Shown here in pieces: positions 58,318 through 64,000 of a stretch of 64,000 bases of DNA. Source of the stretch: Deltaproteobacteria bacterium. GTDB taxonomy: Bacteria; UBA10199; DSSB01; JACPFA01. The DNA lies in contig JACPFA010000015.1 in the NCBI GenBank assembly GCA_016183235.1, positions 1-64,000 on the forward strand, written 5' to 3'. The position numbers were made by a program, and so were the translations under genes. The notes beneath the pieces were generated by a model. It had not been told where the DNA came from and ran no database searches. It saw only the letters and a list, made by a program, of their open reading frames with translations. Every line of letters starts with the position of its first letter. The stretch's first letter is position 1.

Positions 58318-60190
58318 AATCACCACTGTCTACGGATATGTCGCCATCTGGATCAAGAATCTTTATATCCTCTCCAGTGTAAGTATCATTTTCCCAGACT
58401 TCTAGATAAATCTTTTCATCACCACCATCGTATTGTGGTTTATATTCATAATCATCTTGAACACTATTTAACAATTTGGCTACTCTCTCTGCAAACTCAA
58501 GTCTGTCATCGAGTTCTTTTAAATCACTAGAGTCAAAGTCACTCAATTCATCATCATAGGTTGCCAAAAATTCGATCAATTCTTTGGGTGGTTCAGATGT
58601 TTTAGGATCATCAATCCACTCCAGAATATCTTCATCACAAAACGCTTCGAGCGCTTCGATATCACCGGTGGCATCCATTTTTTCTAATAAATCTACACCT
58701 TCATTAAGTAAAATGGTTAGCTTAGTATTGTGAGTCAACGCTTGCATGATGATAGGACTCTTTAAGATGTCTTCAAAATCAATATCTAATTTTTTGGCCA
58801 ATGCTTTAGCACGCCAGACTTTGCTGATAACATCAGCAGTGTCTCCATTGCTTTCTTTAATCATTGTGACTAAGGTTGTATTATTAAGCACGTCAAAAAG
58901 TTTCATGTCTACCTTTTCATCTTCAGCTAGGTTGAAGGCCTGAGTAAGGGTTTCTTTAGAAAAATCGTTGGCCAAGATAAGATTGACTAAATCAGAATAA
59001 CTTTCGTCTGTATAAAGTTCTTCTACAGGGATTCCAGTAATTTCAGCCAATTCAATGATTTTTTGGTTTTGGGTCTCGATCTCAGCTCCTGCCCAGATGA
59101 TATCAAATTGATTTGGGATGCCATTTATTTTTTGGAGTTCGGCTACCATTTCGGGAGTGAGAGGTGGGTTAAATTGGGAGCTGACGGTACTAGCAAAGTT
59201 GATATCTAATCCGTTAACTTTACGAATAAAAATAGTATCGATTGTTCCATCCGCGTGTTCAATGGTGATTTTAATAGCAGCCTCTCCATTAGGCATTTGA
59301 TCATTGGTGACCGAGGTAATTTTATCCATAGGATCCGTTTGCAGCGTCACCTCAATGGTTGAATAAACATAGGCCGTTTGTCCCCCCAAATTACCAATCG
59401 TTGTGTTGGGTTGTTTGTAAACCAATTCACCGTTTTCTAAAGTTTCATCGGGTGGTGTGCCTTGTACTTCAGAGCTACTCTTTGCTTTATATTCACCTGT
59501 CGTAATTACAGCGCCTGCTGCCTCAGCATTCGGATCGACCGTAATAGTTTTTTCAGGATCAACCGTATTAATTTGAATCGTGGTATTTTCATAATCCTGA
59601 ACATAAATATTTTTTACTGTTCCCGTTGTTTTGTCGGTGAGGGTGATGAGCAACATGGGTTCACCCGTTTTGGGGTCAACGGCTAACGAAACTTTTACAT
59701 CCACGCCATAGTTGGGCACATTAACTTCTAAGTTGTTCGTCCACACATAAGAATCAACCGCATCACCCGTTGAATAGGTATATTTTACATCTTGCCAGTT
59801 GGCATACGTGGTACCGTTGGGTGAGGTTAAAAACCCGTTCGAGTTTTGCACGGGCCCACCATAAGAGTTTGAATTATTGCCATAGGGAGAGCTTGCCATA
59901 GGGTCCCAACTCGAGCCCGCACCCAATTGTTGTTGGGTCCAAGTGATCCATTCCACCAACTGATTCATATACGCTTGTGCATCAGGATATTCCGGAGGAA
60001 TAGGCGCCTGCCCATTTTGAACCGCGACTAATTCGGCCATAGCTTCTTCAAGATAGGCCTGAAGCCCTTGAGTGTTGCCGGCTGCGCCAGTTCCACCACC
60101 CACCGGTTTGCTAAACCCCGGTTGGCTAAAAGATTTGTTAAATTGAACGTTAGATCCGCTAGTAGGATAATTTGAAATGGGCAGTGACAT
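58310..60190 (-). CDS. type A paralogous protein, 626 aa
   Basis: It shows the same order as the 53247 protein: NVQFNKSFSQPGFSKPVGGG at the start, the helical block LQAYLEEAMAELVAVQNGQA and QLVEWITWTQQQLG, a Ser/Asn/Tyr/Gly linker, beta-rich segments (NLEVNVPNYGVDVKVSLAVD, FIRKVNGLDINF), and a helical half with ELYTDESYSDLVNLI. The tail is acidic (DPDGDISVDSGDYE), unlike the other copy. Good Shine-Dalgarno (AGGAG). No signal peptide and no known family. The next gene, MurE-like, overlaps its stop. Confidence 0.75.
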   Translation of the reverse strand: MSLPISNYPTSGSNVQFNKSFSQPGFSKPVGGGTGAAGNTQGLQAYLEEAMAELVAVQNGQAPIPPEYPDAQAYMNQLVEWITWTQQQLGAGSSWDPMASSPYGNNSNSYGGPVQNSNGFLTSPNGTTYANWQDVKYTYSTGDAVDSYVWTNNLEVNVPNYGVDVKVSLAVDPKTGEPMLLITLTDKTTGTVKNIYVQDYENTTIQINTVDPEKTITVDPNAEAAGAVITTGEYKAKSSSEVQGTPPDETLENGELVYKQPNTTIGNLGGQTAYVYSTIEVTLQTDPMDKITSVTNDQMPNGEAAIKITIEHADGTIDTIFIRKVNGLDINFASTVSSQFNPPLTPEMVAELQKINGIPNQFDIIWAGAEIETQNQKIIELAEITGIPVEELYTDESYSDLVNLILANDFSKETLTQAFNLAEDEKVDMKLFDVLNNTTLVTMIKESNGDTADVISKVWRAKALAKKLDIDFEDILKSPIIMQALTHNTKLTILLNEGVDLLEKMDATGDIEALEAFCDEDILEWIDDPKTSEPPKELIEFLATYDDELSDFDSSDLKELDDRLEFAERVAKLLNSVQDDYEYKPQYDGGDEKIYLEVWENDTYTGEDIKILDPDGDISVDSGDYE

Positions 60191-60311
60191 TATGAGCTCC
60201 TATGGATACCCACAAAGCCTACCCTTGTGACTAATAGCTTTATCGTAACGAGAGGTTAAAGGAGTTGTTTATTCTGTAAAAGGCTTGCACAATATAGGCA
60301 AACGATTGAAT

Positions 60312-60782
60312 TTAATGAATCTTTTTCAAAGCCTCTATATCCACAAGATCTTGGGGTCGGCCCGAGGCTTCTTTCATGACAACCAAGTCATTTTTGGAAA
60401 TAAAATAAAGCTCACAGTTTTTTTCTTTTACCGTTATTCGATTTTCCCAAGCCTTTTCAAATGAAAAACCTTTCGGTTGGATTAAGAGATCAATATCAAC
60501 TTCACTTACCAAGTGGGCGTTAATTGATTGTGAAATCATGGTAGCGTCAACAGGTTCTGAAAATTGAAAACCAAGTTTATTCAACACATCAAGAACTTCA
60601 TCAATTGTTTTTGGGTCAGGGGCAACACAAAGATCATAATCTCTCGTGAATCGGCTATAGCCATGAAAGGCTACAGCCCTGGCACCTGCGATTAGAAAAC
60701 GAATGTTTTTTTGGTTAAGTTCTTTAACAACCTGAAAAAATTGGTTTTGGGCGCCTTCTTTTAAAGTTTGTGTTTTTTTCAT
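60312..60782 (-). CDS. nucleotidyltransferase-like protein
   Basis: The 156-residue protein has the minimal nucleotidyltransferase fold: KNIRFLIAGARAVAFHGYSR, FTRDYDLCVAPDPKTIDEVL (D-x-D acidic pair) and EVDIDLLIQPKGFSFEKA, ending in DLVVMKEASGRPQDLVDIEAL, a tail usual in AbiEii/DUF6036-type proteins. The classic GS motif is changed to GAR. It lies 3 bp after a zinc-ribbon gene, so they form an operon. Toxin or antitoxin roles are not provable here. Confidence 0.75.
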   Translation of the reverse strand: MKKTQTLKEGAQNQFFQVVKELNQKNIRFLIAGARAVAFHGYSRFTRDYDLCVAPDPKTIDEVLDVLNKLGFQFSEPVDATMISQSINAHLVSEVDIDLLIQPKGFSFEKAWENRITVKEKNCELYFISKNDLVVMKEASGRPQDLVDIEALKKIH

Positions 60783-60785
60783 TTT

Positions 60786-61169
60786 TTAAGATTTAAGGGC
60801 TTCTAAAGCTTTTTCTTCAATGGATTTTTGATTTAACTGGTAGGAGTACAGTTTTTCTTGAAAATAGGGGGGCCTTTCCAACCAGCCGGGTGGTTTTTGG
60901 TAAGTATGCTGACAGGATTGGCATTTATAAGAGAAACACTTTTCTTCTCTAGCAATCAATTCAACTGTATCTTTGCCACAAGCAGGGCAGGGGTAGTGAA
61001 ATAAAAACCCACATTGAGTGCAGGCCAGTACTTCTTTGGAGGGATTATTATCGGGTATCCCAAAGACATACGAACTTCCCTTACAACGAGGGCAAAGGGT
61101 AGGAGTTTTGGGTGGAAAAAGATCAGCTAAAAATTCAAAACGCCCTTTCATTTCCGTAGCATAGATCAT
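60786..61169 (-). CDS. zinc-ribbon protein
   Basis: This ~127-residue protein has three CxxC pairs plus extra cysteines: PTLCPRCKGSSY, VLACTQCGFLF, YPCPACGKDTVE and YKCQSCQHTYQ. The spacing fits two or three zinc ribbons. Met at residue 7 (MKGRFEFL) is a possible alternative start. It may bind nucleic acid or a partner protein. It is directly upstream of the nucleotidyltransferase-like gene, with a 3-bp gap. Confidence 0.7.
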   Translation of the reverse strand: MIYATEMKGRFEFLADLFPPKTPTLCPRCKGSSYVFGIPDNNPSKEVLACTQCGFLFHYPCPACGKDTVELIAREEKCFSYKCQSCQHTYQKPPGWLERPPYFQEKLYSYQLNQKSIEEKALEALKS

Positions 61170-61232
61170 TTTTCTCTAAAAAGCACGCATTTTTAAGCCA
61201 TAAGATCTGCCCCCCAAGCTGATCCCATGGTA

Positions 61233-61278
61233 TATTATTATATTCTATTGACTTAATAATCAATAAAATATAATAATA
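61233..61278. promoter_or_regulatory. palindromic promoter/operator upstream of AbiE-like pair
   Basis: TATTATTATATTCTATTGA and TCAATAAAATATAATAATA are inverted copies with one mismatch in 19, separated by CTTAATAA. The site ends 8 bp before the ATG at 61286 and must overlap the promoter. This suggests autoregulation by the AbiEi-like HTH protein of the second gene. Confidence 0.55.
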
Positions 61279-61285
61279 AAATAAG

Positions 61286-62041
61286 ATGTTTTTACCCTTA
61301 CAAATACGAGAAATTTTTCATCTTCTCTTCCTGCAGGAATTCTTTCGTAAATTCGACCCAAAGCTTGTGGTGTTAAAGGGAGGGGTCAATCTTCGATTTT
61401 TTTTCAAAAGCTCACGTTATTCTGAAGATATGGATTTAGATCTTATGACAGCTTCCCTAGAATCAGTGCAAAAAAATGTGCTAAGAACTTTAAAAGCGAT
61501 TGCAACACCTATGAAGGTCTATGGGGTTACACAAATCATTCCCCCTTCGTTACAGTCAGCTAAGCAAACCACAACGACCCAGAGGTTTAAAATTCATCTT
61601 CATACCCAAAGTAGGTTAGATCTTTTCACCAAGGTTGAATTTTCAAGGCGTGGGTTTAATCAGGGTTATGCCTTTGAAAAGGTAGAAGACACAATCTTAC
61701 GCACCTATCGTTTGGCCCCCATAGTGGTTCAACATTATTCTGCAGAAACTGCTTTTGAGCAAAAAATAAAAGCTTTAGCTGGTAGAACAGAGGTGCAAGC
61801 GCGAGATGTCTTTGACCTTTATCAGCTTATTTCATTTCTCCCAGAGGCATGGAGGGTTTCGGTTGGTAAAAATGTTTGCCAACAAGCGACCGAGCGAGTT
61901 TGGGCCCTCTCTTTTAAAGAATATCATGAAGCCGTGGTTGCTTATCTTAAGGAAGAAGATCAACAAATTCTTGGCCTGAAAGAAGTTTGGGTCAAAATGC
62001 AGAAGGCAGTGGCAGATGTATTTGGTATTTACCACTCGTGA
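61286..62041 (+). CDS. AbiEii-family nucleotidyltransferase toxin
   Basis: The 251-residue protein has the AbiEii pattern: KLVVLKGGVNLRFFFKSSRY (GG motif), SEDMDLDLM (acidic pair), RLDLFTKVEFSRRGF, ETAFEQKIKALAGRTEVQAR and DVFDLYQLI. In AbiE systems this protein blocks growth by nucleotide transfer and is neutralised by AbiEi. Here it comes first and overlaps the AbiEi-like gene by 26 bp; in most operons the antitoxin comes first. Confidence 0.85.
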   Translation: MFLPLQIREIFHLLFLQEFFRKFDPKLVVLKGGVNLRFFFKSSRYSEDMDLDLMTASLESVQKNVLRTLKAIATPMKVYGVTQIIPPSLQSAKQTTTTQRFKIHLHTQSRLDLFTKVEFSRRGFNQGYAFEKVEDTILRTYRLAPIVVQHYSAETAFEQKIKALAGRTEVQARDVFDLYQLISFLPEAWRVSVGKNVCQQATERVWALSFKEYHEAVVAYLKEEDQQILGLKEVWVKMQKAVADVFGIYHS

Positions 62042-62612
62042 ATTTTCAATGCTTGCCAATGTTAGCATAACTTCTGCCAGTCAAATGCTTCGTCGGTTAG
62101 CTGCAAAAAAACGGATAACTAGGCTTTATCAAGGTCTTTGGGCTGACACTCAAAGTCCTCAATTTCATATTTATTTAGTAACGCCCTTTTTAACCAGGCC
62201 TCATCCTGCCGCCATTTCGATGCTTACTGCCCTGCACCTTCATGGAATGATCGAGCAGATCCCTCAAGTGGTTGATGTAGTTTCTACTGCCATGACTAAG
62301 AAAATCAAAACCCCGGCAGCAAATTATGTGATTCATCAAATGAATCATGCTTTGTTTGTAGGTTATGAATATTATCAAGAAGAAGGGGATTTTCTCATTG
62401 CTTCACCCGAAAAGGCCCTCTTTGACTGTGCCTATTTTTCAGCAAGGAAAGGGCAACGATTTAAGTTCTTGCCAGAACTCCATTTTCCTAAATCTTTTTC
62501 TCACCGTAAGCTGTTCCAATTTGTCAAAAAAATTCCCTATCATAATTTACGGAGGGCTGTTGAAATGAGGCTTGAAAATTGGCTAAGAAAAGAAGGGGTC
62601 ACCGCATGTTGA
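62016..62612 (+). CDS. AbiEi-like HTH antitoxin
   Basis: The 198-residue protein starts with a winged helix (REFSMLANVSITSASQMLRR, LAAKKRITRLYQGLW) and continues with an AbiEi-type C-terminal domain (HPAAISMLTALHLHGMIEQI, IASPEKALFDCAYFSARKG, RRAVEMRLENWL). AbiEi proteins bind their promoter and block the toxin. The start may be internal because the first residues overlap the AbiEii coding end. Confidence 0.8.
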   Translation: MYLVFTTREFSMLANVSITSASQMLRRLAAKKRITRLYQGLWADTQSPQFHIYLVTPFLTRPHPAAISMLTALHLHGMIEQIPQVVDVVSTAMTKKIKTPAANYVIHQMNHALFVGYEYYQEEGDFLIASPEKALFDCAYFSARKGQRFKFLPELHFPKSFSHRKLFQFVKKIPYHNLRRAVEMRLENWLRKEGVTAC

Positions 62613-62661
62613 ATTTAAATGGCTTTTTTGGTATGCTTGTGGTCGAAATGAAAACAGGTAG

Positions 62662-62862
62662 ATGATGATTTCAAATCCCATTTTATACAATAAAAAAGCC
62701 AAACAAGAGCGCGGGTTTTTTCTAAAGAATCTAAGCCTTAAGAAGGGGGTTAGAATGTTGGAGGCTTTGCTTAGTCTTGGTAAATTTTTTAAAAACGCAA
62801 ATCCTCGTCCACTTCCTATTGCAATTAATAAATTAATTCATTCTTCTTCTAGGCGAGCCTAA
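62662..62862 (+). CDS. small protein upstream of nucleotidyltransferase, possible antitoxin
   Basis: This 66-residue basic protein ends with VRMLEALLSLGKFFKNANPRPLPIAIN-like helices. Short proteins with an R-P-x-P-I pattern often precede genes of this nucleotidyltransferase type. The 3-bp gap to the next gene supports a pair. No good Shine-Dalgarno is visible and Met32 could be the true start. Confidence 0.45.
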   Translation: MMISNPILYNKKAKQERGFFLKNLSLKKGVRMLEALLSLGKFFKNANPRPLPIAINKLIHSSSRRA

Positions 62863-62865
62863 ACT

Positions 62866-63420
62866 GTGACCTTCCAATCTTTGGTGCTCAAGACAATTTC
62901 CTTCTTAGAAAAAAATAAAATTCAGTACCTAATCTTAGGAGGGATCGCCGTTGGAGTGTTAGGAGAAGCGCGTTTTACCTCAGACCTTGATTTAGATCTT
63001 TTTATTAGCAAAGAAGCCGTTCCCGAATTTCTTAAAAAAATTAAAAAAGCCAAATTTAAAACAAATTTTGCGGAAGCATTAAAAAATGTGCAAACCTTTG
63101 GGAGTTTTCGTTTCTTTTGTCAAGAACTCCCTGTCGATGTGATTTTAGCTTCCACTGAGCTTGAAAAGTCTGCACTCAGCAGGAAAAAAAGATTGAGTTT
63201 ATTTAATAAAAAGATGTCTTTTCCTTCCCCTGAAGATCTTATTTTATTAAAGCTTATTCCGGGTCGCCCTAAAGATTTGCTCGATGTCGAATCTATTGTG
63301 ATGCGACATAAAGAAAAACTAAATTTGAAATATCTCCACAAGTGGATTCAAAAAATTTGTGAACAGGCGGAAGATTTTAGAATTCTTCACCAATTTAATA
63401 AACTGATGGAAACAAATTAA
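62866..63420 (+). CDS. DUF6036-type nucleotidyltransferase
   Basis: The 184-residue protein begins at GTG and has IQYLILGGIAVGVLGEARFT, TSDLDLDLFISKEAVPEFL (acidic pair), ELPVDVILASTE (third acidic residue) and the C-terminal PSPEDLILLKLIPGRPKDLLD, the usual tail of this family. It may act as a toxin with its small upstream partner. It closes a run of four nucleotidyltransferase-related genes. Confidence 0.8.
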   Translation: MTFQSLVLKTISFLEKNKIQYLILGGIAVGVLGEARFTSDLDLDLFISKEAVPEFLKKIKKAKFKTNFAEALKNVQTFGSFRFFCQELPVDVILASTELEKSALSRKKRLSLFNKKMSFPSPEDLILLKLIPGRPKDLLDVESIVMRHKEKLNLKYLHKWIQKICEQAEDFRILHQFNKLMETN

Positions 63421-63423
63421 ATT

Positions 63424-64000
63424 CTAAGTTGAAAATTGAGGTTTCCATCCAGAACCGCGCTCCGATACAATATCAACGGTTCTCCATTCGCCATTGACTC
63501 GAACGCGGATATTATCAAGGTCTTCATCAAATCTCCCCCATGCATTCGCAAGAGTATCTACATCTACTTGATAGACTTTCCCAGTGGTTTTGCTATCCAC
63601 CACATCTTCAGCCTCATAACCGAACGCCCTCAAAAATTCGACCACCCGATCCGTGATCCATTCCACCTTGCGCCAGCCTTTGGTGCTGGCATTTTCTTCA
63701 TATTGTTTAGCAAGGCCAGCGTCGATTTCGGTAAAGAAAGTGATGAGGCGTTGGCCTAATCGCACGGGGTCGGGGGGAGGGAAGGCCCCATCTTGAATGG
63801 CCTTTTTTAAACCCTGCAAAGTCAAGCCACCTTCTTCTTTATAATCGCTGGGGATAAGATCGCCCAATTTTTCATTAATCAAATTAAAAATATCTTCTGC
63901 ACTTTTTTCAGGGAGCAAAGCTTGGAGCTTTTGAATCATGGGGATGGTATCAAAACTAGGTTTGGCCTCTTCTTCGCCATCCATGTGAAGCTTGGGGTCA
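63424..64000 (-). CDS. type B-like protein, C-terminal part, cut by the window edge
   Basis: At least 190 residues are in frame to the right edge with no stop, so the beginning lies outside. The segment PEKSAEDIFNLINEKLGDLI, GGLTLQGLKKAIQDGAFPPP and ITFFTEIDAGL parallels the EF-hand-like helical part of the protein at 47189 (LSVTEANQAIENGLFPPKVP, LRFLVKLDSNL). It ends with GEWRTVDIVSERGSGWKPQF; GEWRTVD is also present in the small secreted protein at 45203. Function unknown. Confidence 0.65.
   Translation of the reverse strand, partial: DPKLHMDGEEEAKPSFDTIPMIQKLQALLPEKSAEDIFNLINEKLGDLIPSDYKEEGGLTLQGLKKAIQDGAFPPPDPVRLGQRLITFFTEIDAGLAKQYEENASTKGWRKVEWITDRVVEFLRAFGYEAEDVVDSKTTGKVYQVDVDTLANAWGRFDEDLDNIRVRVNGEWRTVDIVSERGSGWKPQFST

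Noticed and set aside
60191-60260. c-di-GMP riboswitch before the type A gene
   Set aside because: CACAAGGG...GGCTTTGTG gives only a small hairpin; the needed tetraloop and receptor parts are missing.

Overview
The window comes from a Gram-negative bacterium: it has lipoproteins, an outer-membrane-type beta barrel, Mur ligases with a meso-DAP type motif, and RND exporters. Its style suggests a deltaproteobacterium-like lineage: MopE/thrombospondin-3 lipoproteins, a Myxo/Synergist-like C-terminal sorting tail, a split coenzyme-B12 mutase and candidate sphingolipid genes. That placement is an inference from gene content; no rRNA or other decisive marker is present. Coding density is high, and most gaps hold dispersed palindromic repeats of at least six families.

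Layout. 1-3.5 kb is accessory: the edge of an IS66-type element, a DUF2971 protein, a HigBA toxin-antitoxin pair, and a SIR2-like protein with an unknown partner. 3.7-4.2 kb holds tRNA-Lys, tRNA-Glu and a cold-shock gene behind one good promoter. 4.5-8.5 kb has two paralogous surface lipoproteins with beta-helix bodies. 8.7-14.2 kb has a methyltransferase, three decayed accessory genes (one interrupted by a repeat) and an unusual degenerate ABC exporter fused to a degenerate GGDEF domain. 14.4-18.0 kb has an AAA ATPase/DUF234 gene, elongation factor P and a CbpA-type J protein.

18.3-25.3 kb is a metabolic run on the + strand: thiolase, 3-hydroxybutyryl-CoA dehydrogenase, enoyl-CoA hydratase, acyl-CoA dehydrogenase and a two-subunit B12 mutase. 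The mutase carries Phe80 and Gln198, the signature of isobutyryl-CoA mutase rather than methylmalonyl-CoA mutase. Together the genes would connect acetyl-CoA to butyryl-CoA and isobutyryl-CoA. 25.3-35.2 kb looks like a lipid locus: a flippase-like membrane protein, a FAD oxidoreductase, a GNAT-like acyltransferase, a serine palmitoyltransferase-like enzyme, a GT2-deacetylase fusion, an RND/MMPL exporter and a PAP2/inositol-phosphorylceramide-synthase-like protein. Isobutyryl-CoA could prime branched lipids for it (inference).

35.4-45.2 kb has PutA with a large unexplained N-terminal extension, Asd, a secreted beta-propeller/beta-barrel protein and TruA. The last two carry dispersed repeats inside their reading frames. 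45.2-64 kb is a mosaic of toxin-antitoxin and related modules (two Phd-VapC pairs, Fic, AbiE-like and other nucleotidyltransferases), Mur ligases, a protein kinase and a local family of large paralogous proteins without signal peptides (types A and B, one pair adjacent). I recognise no known family in types A and B; they are the best candidate here for an undescribed system.
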